A program made the position numbers and the translations under genes. Under the pieces are notes generated by a model. The model saw only the letters and a program-made list of their open reading frames with translations, was not told where the DNA came from and ran no database searches. Source: Pseudoalteromonas sp. MMG010 (lineage in GTDB: Bacteria; Pseudomonadota; Gammaproteobacteria; Enterobacterales; Alteromonadaceae). From it: a stretch of 64,000 nucleotides of DNA. Where the stretch lies: NCBI RefSeq assembly GCF_018100905.1, contig NZ_JAGJEG010000002.1, positions 62,001-126,000 of the forward strand, read 5' to 3'. Below are positions 1-9,389 of the stretch, piece by piece (position 1 is the stretch's first letter; each line of letters starts with the position of its first letter).

Positions 1-1
1 A

Positions 2-925
2 GCAGCTAAGTTTTTAATGCCTGCTTTATTTGTTATGTTATTGGTTTTAGTCGGCTATGTATTAACGTTAGATAATGCAATGGCAGGTGTTAAGTATTAC
101 GTTATTCCTGATTTTTCAAAAATGAATGCGAGTGTTTTAAATGGCGCACTTAGCCAGGCATTCTTCTCGTTGTCGTTAGGTATGGGTATTTTAATGACTT
201 ATGCCTCTTATATTTCTAAAAAAGATGACATTGTTGGTAGTGCAAAAATGGTCGCAATAACCGATTCATTAGTCGCATTCGTTGCCGGCCTTATGGTGCT
301 TCCAGCAATATTTAGCTTTGATCCATCAACTGATCCCACCAAGTTATCCGACTCATCTGTGTCGATGATTTTTGTTTACTTGCCAAAAATTTTATTAGCA
401 CTACAAAATGACATTGGCTACTTTGGTGCGTCGGCAGTGGCGTTTTCATTCTTTTTATTAGTATTTTTTGCTGCAATAACCTCATTAGTCTCTATTGTTG
501 AAGTACCGACTGCGACCTTGTGCGATCGTAAAAATATTAGCCGTAAAAAAGCGTTGGGCATTTTAACTCTAGCAACAGGTTTGTTAACCGTGTTATGTAC
601 AATGTCGTTTGGTATGGTTGATTGGTTAACATCGATGACGTCTTATGGCAGTGGCTCAAAAAGCTTTTTTGATATTGTTTACGATGTGTTTTACGACACT
701 ATTTTGCCGCTAAACGGATTAATGGTGTGTTTATTTGTAATGTACCGATGGAAAAAAGCCCGTTTAACTGCAGAGTTAAGTCAAGGAGCACCAAATTATG
801 CAGGTAGCTTAATTGAGCGTTATGTAAACTTTTCATTATCTACTTTCATACCTATCATACTGTTAGTTATTTTTATTAATACCGTAGCGACTAAGTTTTT
901 TAATGTAAGCTTATTTGGTTTTTAA
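2..925 (+). CDS. Sodium-dependent transporter, NSS family (5' end outside window)
   Basis: This is the C-terminal part of a neurotransmitter:sodium symporter (LeuT-like) protein, which imports an amino acid or similar solute with Na+ across the inner membrane. The frame is open to the left edge (first full codon at 2), so the ATG at 17 is only internal. About 307 residues are visible, against roughly 450-520 for the family. The segment KFLMPALF, the run QAFFSLSLGMGILMTY, and at least six hydrophobic helices are typical of NSS proteins. The family is firm; the substrate cannot be read from the sequence. Confidence 0.88.
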   Translation, partial: AAKFLMPALFVMLLVLVGYVLTLDNAMAGVKYYVIPDFSKMNASVLNGALSQAFFSLSLGMGILMTYASYISKKDDIVGSAKMVAITDSLVAFVAGLMVLPAIFSFDPSTDPTKLSDSSVSMIFVYLPKILLALQNDIGYFGASAVAFSFFLLVFFAAITSLVSIVEVPTATLCDRKNISRKKALGILTLATGLLTVLCTMSFGMVDWLTSMTSYGSGSKSFFDIVYDVFYDTILPLNGLMVCLFVMYRWKKARLTAELSQGAPNYAGSLIERYVNFSLSTFIPIILLVIFINTVATKFFNVSLFGF

Positions 926-939
926 TTTCACATAAAAAT

Positions 940-973
940 AACCTCAGTAATTGAAGTGTCAATTACTGAGGTT
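940..973. terminator. Perfect 15-bp stem-loop after the symporter
   Basis: The arms aacctcagtaattga and tcaattactgaggtt are perfectly complementary around a 4-base loop, 14 bases after the symporter stop. No long T-run follows on the plus strand, but TATTTTTATG follows on the minus strand. It probably works as a terminator or 3'-end stabiliser. Confidence 0.6.
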
Positions 974-1314
974 AGTGTGTATTAAGTATTTAAGAAGCCG
1001 CTAAAACCCCGATTTAAAACCACAATCAATCTTCAGCGCAACAAAAGCGACAACCTCTATTACTATGCCCAATTACACAATCGCTTAACAACGGTTGATT
1101 TTAAATCTAAGCTATTGATAGAGCGTTTGGTTTAATTATCGCAATACAAACGCTTAAACTCGGTAAGGTTAAAGTACACAAACAACGTTTAAAAAACGAT
1201 TATGATTAGAGTATCAAGCCGTCTCAACTTAGCGTTTTATAAGTTGACTAAGTTAAGCGGGCAGGCTTGGTAGAGGAGCTCGATTTAATACGTTTATCAT
1301 TGTTATATTTAAGG
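974..1314. other. Intergenic stretch with a possible decayed coding remnant
   Basis: About 340 bases lie between the symporter and yciB with no intact gene. One plus-strand frame (about 986-1134) runs for roughly 49 codons without a start codon and has protein-like composition (for example NKSDNLYYYAQLHNRLTTVD) before a TAA. Short stretches rich in Leu, Arg and Lys follow in shifted frames. It may be the remains of a coiled-coil-type gene; the parent is not recognised with any confidence. Confidence 0.25.
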
Positions 1315-1887
1315 TTATTTTATTTCTTCGTCTTCTGGTAAGTATTTAAATAAACAAAAGATAGTGATTAAAATACTGACAAAGGTAATTCCCATTAAAC
1401 CAAACACTTTAAAATTGACCCAAAAGTCGAGCGAAAAATTATAGGCAATATAAATATTCAATACAGCGATACCTGCTGTGATCATCACCCATAACAAATT
1501 TAAATTATTCCATAAAGGCTCAGGAATAATAACGGGTTGTGCTGATTCGTTCGCATTATCTAAAATAGTGGAAAGAGCTTTTTTAACTAAATTTTTGTTT
1601 AATACATATCGACTCACTAACAATGTCATGCTCAAGCCTGCATATATCATCGTTGCTTTCCATTTTATAAACTGCTCATCATGAAACACAATCGTTAAGG
1701 TCCCAAATACTGCAGCAATGGCAAAAAATATCCATTGTCTGGTCGGGACCTTTTTATATTTAATATAACTATAAGCAACTTGAATAAACGTAGTGCTAAT
1801 TAATAGTGCAGTAGCCCAATAAATATCAACCAGTTTAAACACCGCAAAAAACAAAATCAGCGGAATATATTCAATTAATGCGTGCAT
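1315..1887 (-). CDS. yciB: Inner-membrane septation protein YciB (IspZ family)
   Basis: YciB is a small polytopic inner-membrane protein involved in envelope integrity and cell division. The 190 residues open with LIEYIPLILFFAVFKLVDIYWAT, a typical family start, and hold about five hydrophobic helices, with a charged loop around residues 100-125 and an acidic tail PEDEEIK. The length is close to the usual 180. An AGG lies seven bases before the ATG. In enterics yciB also sits near the trp operon, so the neighbourhood supports the call. Confidence 0.9.
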   Translation of the reverse strand: MHALIEYIPLILFFAVFKLVDIYWATALLISTTFIQVAYSYIKYKKVPTRQWIFFAIAAVFGTLTIVFHDEQFIKWKATMIYAGLSMTLLVSRYVLNKNLVKKALSTILDNANESAQPVIIPEPLWNNLNLLWVMITAGIAVLNIYIAYNFSLDFWVNFKVFGLMGITFVSILITIFCLFKYLPEDEEIK

Positions 1888-2046
1888 ATACGACCTAAAT
1901 TATACAAAAGAAAAATCAACTGGTTTTTTACCACAATTTGAAAAATAAACAAGGTTGACTTAAGCCTTACTAAGCCTTAGCCTGCAGCACTTTACATTCT
2001 TTCTCACACATTACAGCTTTGTTTTGTGGGTATTTAGGAGCATTTT

Positions 2047-2319
2047 ATGAATAAAGCACAATTAGTTACACAAATGGCGTCGCATAGTCATTCTACAAAA
2101 AAGGAAATGCAACAAGCCTTAACCAGTATTCAAAAGGTAATTACAATATCTTTATCGCAAGGGGATCAAGTACAAATCGCAGGGTTTGGTACATTTGCTT
2201 TAAGTTATTATCCGGCACGCAGTGGTCGTAATCCTCAAACGGGTGAGATTATAGAAATAGAAGGTGCCAATAAAGCGGTTTTTAAAAGCGCGAAAGCATT
2301 GAAAGATTTAGTGCAATAG
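2047..2319 (+). CDS. HU-family histone-like DNA-binding protein
   Basis: This 90-residue protein is a nucleoid protein that binds and bends DNA as a dimer. It shows the conserved core GFGTF (about residues 46-50) followed by the beta-arm with ARSGRNPQTGE, and a C-terminal helix ending KALKDL. An AGGAG site stands just before the start. It is monocistronic, between yciB (divergent) and trpA (convergent). It could be an HU subunit or a divergent HU paralogue; the sequence alone does not say which. Confidence 0.92.
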   Translation: MNKAQLVTQMASHSHSTKKEMQQALTSIQKVITISLSQGDQVQIAGFGTFALSYYPARSGRNPQTGEIIEIEGANKAVFKSAKALKDLVQ

Positions 2320-2444
2320 TTAATATGAGTACTTATAAATAAGGGAATGAAGTGTCGTGTATATTTATGAACTCACAGGTCATTGTGGTGTGTGCTATAC
2401 ACAATTAATGGTTGTATATACGACTGATATACACGGCGAGTTTT

Positions 2445-2478
2445 AATATAATAAGGGCATAAATGCCCTTATTATATT
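2445..2478. terminator. Bidirectional terminator between the HU gene and trpA
   Basis: The arms aatataataagggca and tgcccttattatatt form a perfect 15-bp stem around TAAA, six bases beyond the trpA stop. The GC core is flanked by A/T-rich arms, so it can end both the HU transcript and the trp operon transcript. Confidence 0.75.
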
Positions 2479-2484
2479 AGTCAA

Positions 2485-3306
2485 TTATAACTCTGTAGCC
2501 GCTTTCATTTGAGCAACAAAACGAGTTAATTGAGCGGTCATCGCAGGTAAATCATTTAAGTTATTTTCAATAATTTTTACTACTGCCGAACCTGAAATAG
2601 CCCCTGCAGCTCCTGCATTTAACGCCGCTTTTACATCTTCTGGTGTCGAGATACCAAATCCTAATAAAGCCGGTGCTGCGTGATATTCACTAAGCTTAGA
2701 AACAATATTACTTGCTGGCATTTGTGCTTTAGTATCTGTACCTGTTACGCCGGCGCGCGAGAGCAAATAGGTATAACCACGACCATAAGATGCACATTGA
2801 CGCAGAGTATCGTCATCGGCATTAGGCGTTGCAATAAAAATAGGATCTATACCGTTGTCCATCGCCGCTTTTCTAAACATTTTAGATTCATGCAAAGGAA
2901 CATCAGCCACTAAAATAGAATCAACACCGACCGCTTTTGCCTCTTTATAAAAGGTTTCAAGACCGCGCTTAAACACAAGGTTAGAGTAAAGTAATAAACC
3001 AATTGGAATATCGGCGTTATATTCACGAACTTCTTTAATGATATCAAAACAATCTTGGGTATTAATGCTCACTTCAAGTGCACGTATATTTGCAGCTTGT
3101 ATCACGGGGCCATCAGCAATAGGATCGGAAAAAGGAATACCGAGTTCTAGCGCATCAGCTCCGCCATCAATCAGGCTTTTTATAATGGCAATACTTTGCT
3201 CTTTACCCGGATCGCCAATAGTTACAAAGGGAACAAACGCACCTTGGTTGTTATCTTTTAACTTGGCAAAAGTGCGATCGTAACGTTGCTCATTCACTTG
3301 GCTCAT
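2485..3306 (-). CDS. trpA: Tryptophan synthase alpha subunit
   Basis: TrpA cleaves indole-3-glycerol phosphate to indole and glyceraldehyde-3-phosphate and passes indole to TrpB. The 273 residues form a TIM barrel. The catalytic pair is visible as Glu54 in [11 protein letters not shown] and Asp65 in IADGP, with the same spacing as Glu49/Asp60 of enteric TrpA. The phosphate-binding loop includes GFGIS. The start ATGA overlaps the trpB stop by four bases, and the GGAGG site lies inside the end of trpB, so translation is coupled. It is the last gene of the trp operon. Confidence 0.97.
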   Translation of the reverse strand: MSQVNEQRYDRTFAKLKDNNQGAFVPFVTIGDPGKEQSIAIIKSLIDGGADALELGIPFSDPIADGPVIQAANIRALEVSINTQDCFDIIKEVREYNADIPIGLLLYSNLVFKRGLETFYKEAKAVGVDSILVADVPLHESKMFRKAAMDNGIDPIFIATPNADDDTLRQCASYGRGYTYLLSRAGVTGTDTKAQMPASNIVSKLSEYHAAPALLGFGISTPEDVKAALNAGAAGAISGSAVVKIIENNLNDLPAMTAQLTRFVAQMKAATEL

Positions 3307-4487
3307 AATTTACCTCCTTGCGATAATACATTGTGTACGTGTGCTAAATCTTTATCGCCACGACCACTTAGATTGACCACTAAAATACTTTCTTCGGTTT
3401 GCTGCTCTGCGTACTTAAGTGCATAAGCAAGTGCATGACTTGATTCGAGTGCTGGAATAATCCCTTCGTTTTTCGCTAAAGCCTGAAATGCATCTAGGGC
3501 TTCGGTATCGGTAATACCCACATATTGGGCTCGGCCTGTTTCGTGCAAAAAGGCATGCTGTGGTCCAACCGCTGGGTAATCAAGTCCCGCCGAAACAGAA
3601 TAAGACTCTTCTATTTGACCATCGTCATTTTGCATAATATAAGTGTATGTGCCATGTAAAATCCCTTTAGTACCTTTACAAATAGTGGCTCCGTGCTGGT
3701 TTGTATCAAGCCCTTTACCTGCAGGCTCCACACCAATAAGTTTTACACTAGGCTCGTCAATAAAGTCAGTAAACATGCCTATTGCATTAGAACCACCGCC
3801 TACACAGGCAAGCACAGCATCTGGTAAACGTCCTTCTGCGGCTAATATTTGTTGTTTCGCTTCTTCACCAATTATTTTTTGATATTCACGCACAATCGTA
3901 GGGAAAGGGTGGGGGCCTGCCGCGGTACCTAATAAGTAATGAGCTTCTTGGTAATTAGCAGACCAATCGCGTAATGCTTCATTTACCGCATCTTTTAAAG
4001 TGCCTGAGCCTGCGGTGACAGGAATGACTTCTGCACCCATTAACTTCATTCTAAATACATTAGGCTGTTGACGCTCAGCATCTTTAGCTCCCATGTAAAT
4101 ACGGCATTTTAAACCTAATAATGCACACGCCAGTGCAGTGGCTACACCATGTTGGCCAGCACCCGTTTCGGCAATAACTTCTTTTTTACCCATACGTTTT
4201 GTTAATAACGCTTGGCCTAATACTTGGTTTGTTTTATGTGCGCCACCATGAAGTAAATCTTCGCGCTTTAAATAAAGTTTAACTTTAGGGTTTTTTACTA
4301 AATTACGAGTGAGTGTAAGCGGCGTAGGGCGACCGGCATATTCATCGAGTAATTGAGTGAATTCTTTTTGAAACTCTGGATCTTGTTGTGCTTTATTGAA
4401 TTCATTTTCTAACTGCTTTAACGCAGGGACGAGTAATTCTGGTACAAACATACCACCAAACTCACCAAAATAGGCTGGATTTTGCAT
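3303..4487 (-). CDS. trpB: Tryptophan synthase beta subunit
   Basis: TrpB condenses indole with serine using PLP. The start chosen is the ATG at 4487 ([17 protein letters not shown]), giving 394 residues. A longer frame with 12 extra residues exists, but a TGAGG ribosome site lies just upstream of this ATG and the homologues start here. The PLP lysine lies in GGAHKTNQ, with the substrate loop ETGAGQHG and the phosphate-binding GGGSNA after it. Its ribosome site overlaps the trpCF stop, indicating tight coupling in the operon. Confidence 0.97.
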   Translation of the reverse strand: MQNPAYFGEFGGMFVPELLVPALKQLENEFNKAQQDPEFQKEFTQLLDEYAGRPTPLTLTRNLVKNPKVKLYLKREDLLHGGAHKTNQVLGQALLTKRMGKKEVIAETGAGQHGVATALACALLGLKCRIYMGAKDAERQQPNVFRMKLMGAEVIPVTAGSGTLKDAVNEALRDWSANYQEAHYLLGTAAGPHPFPTIVREYQKIIGEEAKQQILAAEGRLPDAVLACVGGGSNAIGMFTDFIDEPSVKLIGVEPAGKGLDTNQHGATICKGTKGILHGTYTYIMQNDDGQIEESYSVSAGLDYPAVGPQHAFLHETGRAQYVGITDTEALDAFQALAKNEGIIPALESSHALAYALKYAEQQTEESILVVNLSGRGDKDLAHVHNVLSQGGKL

Positions 4488-4494
4488 TTTTACC

Positions 4495-5859
4495 TCAGTA
4501 TTGTCTAATGCTGGTAAAAGCATTTTTTAATTTGTTAGGGCACTTTTTACCCGGTGAAAGCTCTACGCCCGAATTTAAATCTAAGCCTAGTGCGCCTTGA
4601 TAAAGTGCATCTTTAATATTGTCTGAATTTAGTCCACCAGCGAGCATAAACTCGGTACTGGCCGTTTTCAGTAATGACCAGTCAAAAGCGATACCTGTAC
4701 CGCCAGCTTGGCTATCACTGTGGGTGTCGTATAAATGACGGTCTACCCCAGCAACAGGTGCGGGTAAAGAGTCTTTTATAGCCTGCGCCTTCCATATTTC
4801 GCAGTGCTTTGGTATTGCCTGACGCAAAAGAGCAATATAGCTGGCATCTTCTTGTCCGTGCAGTTGCACGGCTGCTAAATTAAGAGTATTTGCATAATGT
4901 GCCACGTTTTCTATTTCGTTATTAACAAATACACCTACATATTTAAGGCTTGTTGCATCAACAATCGTTTTTGCTTGTTCAAGTGATACATTGCGCGGTG
5001 ATTTTTCATGAAAAATAAGCCCACCAAACACTGCGCCGCTATTATAAGCTGCTTGTGCATCGGTTGGGGAAGTTAATCCGCAAACTTTATTTTCACCTAA
5101 AATAACTTTACGACACGCTTGCTCTAAGTTATTTTCGGCCATTAAAGAACTACCTATTAAAAAGCCATCGCATAAAGGTGCTAAACGTTTTACATCTTTG
5201 TGGGTATAAATACCCGACTCAGATATAACAACTTTATCTTTTGGGATCAGTGTTCGTAAACGCTCGGTGGTGGCTAAGTTTGTACTTAAATCACGCAGAT
5301 CACGGTTATTTATACCGATAATTTGTGCGTTTAAGTTAAGTGCGCGCGCGACTTCTTCTTCGTTACTTACTTCGGTCAGCACCGACATATTAAGCGAATC
5401 GGCTACACGGTGTAATGCTTTATATTGTTCGTCATCTAATACCGATAACATTAATAAAATCGCATCACCGCCGTAAATACGCGCCATATAAACTTGGTAT
5501 TCGTCAATAAAAAAATCTTTACATATTAAAGGCTGATCTACCTGACTTCGGACAAATTCTAAGTAATCAAAACTCCCCTGAAAGTACTTTTCATCCGTGA
5601 GTACGCTCATACAGCTTGCATGTTGTTTATATGCTTGGGTTATTTCGACTAAATCAAATGGTTCACGGATCAAACCTTTAGATGGCGAAGCTTTTTTGCA
5701 CTCTAAAATAAATTGTGTACCAGGTGCAGCTAGTGCTTGATAAAAACTACGTGTTGTCGGCACAGCTTGATCTTTAAAGCTTGCCAGAGGACGTTGTTTT
5801 TTACGTTCAATAAGCTCTAATTTTTTATCGGCTACAATTTTGTCTAGCACATTAGCCAT
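4495..5859 (-). CDS. trpCF: Bifunctional indole-3-glycerol-phosphate synthase / phosphoribosylanthranilate isomerase
   Basis: This is a fused two-barrel enzyme of 454 residues. Residues about 1-255 are TrpC, with [29 protein letters not shown] and ISESGI, the standard IGPS active-site strands. Residues about 256-454 are TrpF, with the general acid/base Cys in KVCGL and the second catalytic Asp in [12 protein letters not shown]. The fused order is the usual one in gammaproteobacteria. It overlaps the end of trpD by eight bases and runs straight into trpB. Confidence 0.97.
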   Translation of the reverse strand: MANVLDKIVADKKLELIERKKQRPLASFKDQAVPTTRSFYQALAAPGTQFILECKKASPSKGLIREPFDLVEITQAYKQHASCMSVLTDEKYFQGSFDYLEFVRSQVDQPLICKDFFIDEYQVYMARIYGGDAILLMLSVLDDEQYKALHRVADSLNMSVLTEVSNEEEVARALNLNAQIIGINNRDLRDLSTNLATTERLRTLIPKDKVVISESGIYTHKDVKRLAPLCDGFLIGSSLMAENNLEQACRKVILGENKVCGLTSPTDAQAAYNSGAVFGGLIFHEKSPRNVSLEQAKTIVDATSLKYVGVFVNNEIENVAHYANTLNLAAVQLHGQEDASYIALLRQAIPKHCEIWKAQAIKDSLPAPVAGVDRHLYDTHSDSQAGGTGIAFDWSLLKTASTEFMLAGGLNSDNIKDALYQGALGLDLNSGVELSPGKKCPNKLKNAFTSIRQY

Positions 5860-6883
5860 TACTTACCTCAATTATTTTATTTAGTGTATCCATTGCTTTT
5901 CCTGAACTCAGTAGGGCTTTTACTTGTGCAGCACCTTCTTTTAAAGAGTTTACTTTTTCACTTAAATACAGTAATGCCCCTACATTGGCAATAATAGCGG
6001 CATTATGTGCCGGTGTCCCTTTGCCTTGCAAAATAGCTAAGCTTGCATCGGCGTTGTATTGTGGGCCTTCACCAGCTAGTTGTTCAAGTGAATAGTTTGC
6101 AAGGTCGAAATCATCTGGGTTTAACGTATACTGAGTTATTTCGCCATGTTTAAGTTCAACAACTTGCGTTGGGCCATGCAAAGCGATTTCATCGGTACCA
6201 GAGCCATGTACAATCATTGCTCGTTGCGTCCCTAAGGTTTTTAAAGTTTGCGCCATCGGTAAACATAAACTTGCATCATACACGCCAAGTAATTGAACCT
6301 GTGGAGCAGCTGGATTGGCTAAGGGACCTAATATATTAAAAATGGTGCGGGTTTTTAAAGTGGTACGTACACCCATCGCATGGCGTACACCACTGTGATA
6401 ATGCGGAGCAAACAAAAACGTAAAGTGTGTTTGCGCTAAACATTGTGCGGCTTGCTCAGGCTGCATATCAATATTAATACCCAATGCCATTAATAAGTCA
6501 GCAGATCCTGAGTTACTAGAGACACTACGATTACCATGCTTGACCATATTAATTCCCGCTGCAGCGGCAACAATTGCAGCGGTGGTGCTTATATTAATAG
6601 TATTAGAACCATCACCACCTGTACCACAACTATCAGCAAGTTGAGTGCATTGGGTATTAAATGCTTTAGCGTTTTTTCGCATAGACGCTGCTGCACCCGC
6701 TATTTCATCACTCACTTCGCCTTTAATTTTTAATGCTATAAGTAAAGCACTAAGCTCTATTTCGCTCATATTACCTTGCATTATTTGATCAAATAATGCG
6801 GTGGATTGTTCATACGAAAGCGACGTTTTATTGCTAAGTTGTTCGATTGCTTCAGGTGCCGTTATATTCATGTTATCAATCAT
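5852..6883 (-). CDS. trpD: Anthranilate phosphoribosyltransferase
   Basis: TrpD transfers phosphoribose from PRPP to anthranilate. The protein has 343 residues. The PRPP-binding motif GTGGDGSNT is at about residues 87-95, followed by the KHGNRSVSS segment and the second anchoring region near GVRTTLKTRTIFN. A second ATG five codons in could also serve as start. Here trpD and trpG are separate genes, not fused as in E. coli. The end overlaps trpCF by eight bases. Confidence 0.96.
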   Translation of the reverse strand: MIDNMNITAPEAIEQLSNKTSLSYEQSTALFDQIMQGNMSEIELSALLIALKIKGEVSDEIAGAAASMRKNAKAFNTQCTQLADSCGTGGDGSNTINISTTAAIVAAAAGINMVKHGNRSVSSNSGSADLLMALGINIDMQPEQAAQCLAQTHFTFLFAPHYHSGVRHAMGVRTTLKTRTIFNILGPLANPAAPQVQLLGVYDASLCLPMAQTLKTLGTQRAMIVHGSGTDEIALHGPTQVVELKHGEITQYTLNPDDFDLANYSLEQLAGEGPQYNADASLAILQGKGTPAHNAAIIANVGALLYLSEKVNSLKEGAAQVKALLSSGKAMDTLNKIIEVSNG

Positions 6884-6892
6884 ATTAACCTC

Positions 6893-7495
6893 TTATTGAG
6901 CACGCGTTAAATAGGTAATGCTTTGTTCAAGCAGTTTTGCACCATTAGGCGTCAGTATTGATTCTGGGTGAAACTGATAACCAAGTACCGTGTCTTCATG
7001 ATGGTAAATCGCCATCGGAATATCTTCATAATGCGCAATAATATCAATGTTTTGAGGTACTTTTGTTGCCATAAGTGAATGATAGCGCGCGACGGGCATC
7101 GTAGTGCCCATATCGGCAAATACAGGATGCGGGCTTAAGGTAATCGTTGACGATTTTCCATGCACGGTTTCGCCTGCATGGCCTATTACTCCACCATAGC
7201 TTTGTGTTAATGCTTGTTGCCCTAAGCAAATTCCTAGCATGGGGAACTTACCTTTACATAGCTCAATTAGTTGCATTAAACATCCAGCATCGCTAGGTGT
7301 ACCAGGGCCTGGTGAAAGAACTAATAATACGTCACTTTGCTCTTGTTGCATTTTATCAAAAATGACTTGGGCAGCGATATTATTACGATAAACAACAAGC
7401 TCACAGCCTAGTAATGACAGTTCATCAACTAAGTTATAACTAAAAGAATCAAAGTTATCTAAAAAGTAAATTTTAATAGGTTTGATTGTGCTCAT
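6893..7495 (-). CDS. trpG: Anthranilate synthase glutamine amidotransferase component
   Basis: This 200-residue class I glutamine amidotransferase supplies ammonia to TrpE. The catalytic triad is visible as Cys90 in GICLGQQ and His176/Glu178 in YQFHPES. The oxyanion-loop motif LSPGPGTPSDAG is also present. It sits one base after trpE and ten bases before trpD. Such subunits are sometimes shared with folate synthesis (pabA), but the position inside the trp operon makes TrpG the natural reading. Confidence 0.95.
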   Translation of the reverse strand: MSTIKPIKIYFLDNFDSFSYNLVDELSLLGCELVVYRNNIAAQVIFDKMQQEQSDVLLVLSPGPGTPSDAGCLMQLIELCKGKFPMLGICLGQQALTQSYGGVIGHAGETVHGKSSTITLSPHPVFADMGTTMPVARYHSLMATKVPQNIDIIAHYEDIPMAIYHHEDTVLGYQFHPESILTPNGAKLLEQSITYLTRAQ

Positions 7496-7496
7496 C

Positions 7497-9065
7497 TTAA
7501 CGCGCCTCGTAAGTTGATTTTATTGCATTTATCACAGCTTGCGCTTTGGCTTGAGTTTCATTTGCTTCAGATTGCGGATCAGAGTCAAACACAACCCCAG
7601 CACCAGCTTGTACATAGGCTGTATTATTTTTTACGAACGCTGAGCGGATAACAATACAGCTATCCATTGCGCCATCACCGGTTAAATAACCTACGGCCCC
7701 GCCATAACTTCCTCTGCGCTTGCCTTCGGTTTTACGCACTAGCTGAGCAGCACGAACTTTAGGTGCGCCGACCAATGTGCCCATATTCATACAGGCTTGA
7801 TATGCATGCAACGCATCTAACTCAGGTTTGAGTGTTCCAACTACACGCGACACTAAATGCATAACCTGAGAATAACGGTCTACTTTTAATAACTCTTTTG
7901 CATGGCGAGTACCCGGTACACTAATTCGGGCAACATCATTACGCGCTAAATCAACCAACATTAAATGCTCAGCACGTTCTTTTTGATCATTACGAAGCTC
8001 AAGTTCTATTCGGCTATCTAAATCAGGATTTATTTCTCCACTAGCAAATTTGCCACGAGGACGTGTCCCAGCAATGGGGTAAACTTCAACTTGTTGGGTT
8101 TCAACAGAGTATTTAAGTGCCGATTCAGGTGAGGCACCAAACAATGCAAAGTCTTCATCGCGCATATAAAACATATATGGACTTGGATTTTGCTGTTTTA
8201 ATTTACTATAGGCATGTAGCGAGTCTGCACAAGGCAGTGAAAATGTACGCGATGGCACAACTTGAAATATATCACCATCAACAATATTCTTTTTTAATGC
8301 AACCACTTGCTCGCAATAGGTTGCATCAGAAATATCAACACTTACCTCACACGGACCGGTTTGAGAAGAGGCCGTGTAAGGCGGTGTGCTGTCACATAAA
8401 TGATTTAAATGCTCTAACTGTTTACCTACTTCAAAACAATTTGCATGAACATCAGGGCCATTAAATACATTGCCAATAAGTTCGGTGGTTTGTTTTTGAT
8501 GGTCGATCACCACTAATGTTTCAGCTAAATAAAATACATAATCAGGGCAGCTGTTTTCACCATCGGGTACCGGCATTAACTGTTCGAAGTTTGCCACCAT
8601 GTCGTAGGCAAATACGCCACCTAAAAATAATGAAAACGGGTTGTCGGTGGTGCTTTTTATACTATTAATACATGTGCGTAATGCGCTAAATGCATTATCT
8701 GCAACCAATTTACTTGCTTCGTCAATACCTTCACTGTTGTTATTGTATGTCAGTGTTAGCACCGTGTCATTAAGCTCTGTGGTGCAGTTTTTAACATGAC
8801 TTTGCAAGTAGCTAAGTAACTGCTGACCATTATTAGATTGTGCAGTAATGGTGACATTTTTACCTTGGCACACAATTCGCAATGCACAATCTACTAAAAT
8901 TAAGCTTTTTACACTGTCTTTAGAATCTATTTCGGCCGATTCTAATAAAAGCGAATTAGGCTTGTTGAGTGCGCCATACAAAGCAAGAGGACTACTAATA
9001 TAGTTACGTACTTGCGTAATGCTGGTTACTTCGCCTGGTGTTGTAGTTATATGACTAAAAATCAA
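7497..9065 (-). CDS. trpE: Anthranilate synthase component I
   Basis: TrpE makes anthranilate from chorismate. The 522 residues carry the N-terminal Trp feedback motif LLES (40-43) and the chorismate-binding motifs GDIFQVVPSR, PIAGTRPRG, DLARND, GAPKVRA and GGAVGYL. The start is a TTG: the upstream frame stops at once and no in-frame ATG is available. A GAGGG lies eight bases before the TTG. A second GAGG is too close, and an out-of-frame ATG at 9072 starts a 5-codon ORF that overlaps the TTG. It is the first enzyme gene of the operon, behind the double attenuator. Confidence 0.96.
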   Translation of the reverse strand: MIFSHITTTPGEVTSITQVRNYISSPLALYGALNKPNSLLLESAEIDSKDSVKSLILVDCALRIVCQGKNVTITAQSNNGQQLLSYLQSHVKNCTTELNDTVLTLTYNNNSEGIDEASKLVADNAFSALRTCINSIKSTTDNPFSLFLGGVFAYDMVANFEQLMPVPDGENSCPDYVFYLAETLVVIDHQKQTTELIGNVFNGPDVHANCFEVGKQLEHLNHLCDSTPPYTASSQTGPCEVSVDISDATYCEQVVALKKNIVDGDIFQVVPSRTFSLPCADSLHAYSKLKQQNPSPYMFYMRDEDFALFGASPESALKYSVETQQVEVYPIAGTRPRGKFASGEINPDLDSRIELELRNDQKERAEHLMLVDLARNDVARISVPGTRHAKELLKVDRYSQVMHLVSRVVGTLKPELDALHAYQACMNMGTLVGAPKVRAAQLVRKTEGKRRGSYGGAVGYLTGDGAMDSCIVIRSAFVKNNTAYVQAGAGVVFDSDPQSEANETQAKAQAVINAIKSTYEAR

Positions 9066-9078
9066 ACCTCATTCCCTC

Positions 9079-9117
9079 AAAAAATTAAACCCCACAATGC
9101 GGTGCAGTGCGGGGTTT
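9079..9117 (-). terminator. trp attenuator 2 (terminator hairpin just before trpE)
   Basis: Read on the minus strand, arms AAACCCCGCA (9117-9108) and TGTGGGGTTT (9096-9087) pair over 10 bp with one G-U, loop CTGCACCGCAT, followed by AATTTTTT. It ends only 14 bases before the trpE TTG. The loop and 3' arm contain CCGCATT (9102-9096), which can pair with AATGCGG (9161-9155) just after the second leader peptide. That pairing would disrupt the terminator, as expected for attenuation. Confidence 0.78.
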
Positions 9118-9159
9118 GAATAACGTGGTGTATATTACATACAGGTTATTGCTTCCGCA

Positions 9160-9207
9160 TTAATGCAGACGCCACCAACAATGTGTATGAGTAAGACCGT
9201 TATTCAT
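9160..9207 (-). CDS. Second trp leader peptide (TrpL2), 15 residues with tandem Trp
   Basis: The minus-strand ORF reads MNNGLTHTHCWWRLH, with two adjacent TGG codons (9177-9172). A GAGG (9220-9217) lies nine bases before the ATG. The sequence directly after the Trp codons forms CTGCAT/ATGCGG (region 1:2) across the stop codon, and ATGCGG can instead pair with CCGCAT in the next hairpin. A ribosome stalled at the Trp codons would therefore favour the antiterminator. It lies downstream of a complete first attenuator, so the operon seems to be checked twice. Confidence 0.8.
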   Translation of the reverse strand: MNNGLTHTHCWWRLH

Positions 9208-9246
9208 GTATTTCTGCCTCAAAATATATTAATAAAATTTAGTTAT

Positions 9247-9273
9247 AAAAAAACCCGCAAATTTGCGGGTTTT
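9247..9273 (-). terminator. trp attenuator 1 (strong Rho-independent terminator)
   Basis: On the minus strand, AAAACCCGCAAA and TTTGCGGGTTTT form a perfect palindromic stem followed by seven T residues. The 5' arm contains ACCCG (9270-9266), complementary to CGGGT within region 2 (9306-9301) just after leader peptide 1, giving the alternative antiterminator. Confidence 0.85.
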
Positions 9274-9300
9274 GAATTTTGTTTAGACACGACAATTCAT

Positions 9301-9318
9301 CACCCGAAATTACGAGTG
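9301..9318 (-). promoter_or_regulatory. Attenuator 1 regions 1 and 2 (pause hairpin)
   Basis: On the minus strand CACTCG (9318-9313), directly after the three Trp codons, pairs with CGGGTG (9306-9301) over six bp with one U-G, loop TAATTT. The same CGGGT is complementary to ACCCG in the terminator arm. This gives the full 1:2, 2:3, 3:4 logic of a classical trp attenuator. Confidence 0.72.
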
Positions 9319-9354
9319 CCACCACCAAATTGTGATATGAATTGAATTTATCAT
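9310..9354 (-). CDS. trpL: First trp leader peptide (TrpL1), 14 residues with three tandem Trp
   Basis: The minus-strand ORF reads MINSIHITIWWWHS, with TGG TGG TGG at 9327-9319 followed by two codons and TAA. It begins about 30 bases after the predicted transcription start. The ribosome site is weak (AAAGAAT upstream). The position of the Trp codons right before region 1 of the attenuator is as in enteric trpL. It is too short for ordinary gene finders. Confidence 0.85.
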   Translation of the reverse strand: MINSIHITIWWWHS

Positions 9355-9389
9355 TTGTTTTTAATTCTTTATGTGTCTTAAGTGGCTAC

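Noticed and set aside
9163-9345. A 60-codon plus-strand ORF across the trp leader
   Set aside because: It is the antisense of the two leader peptides and attenuator 1; its Pro-Pro-Pro run is simply the reverse of the WWW codons.
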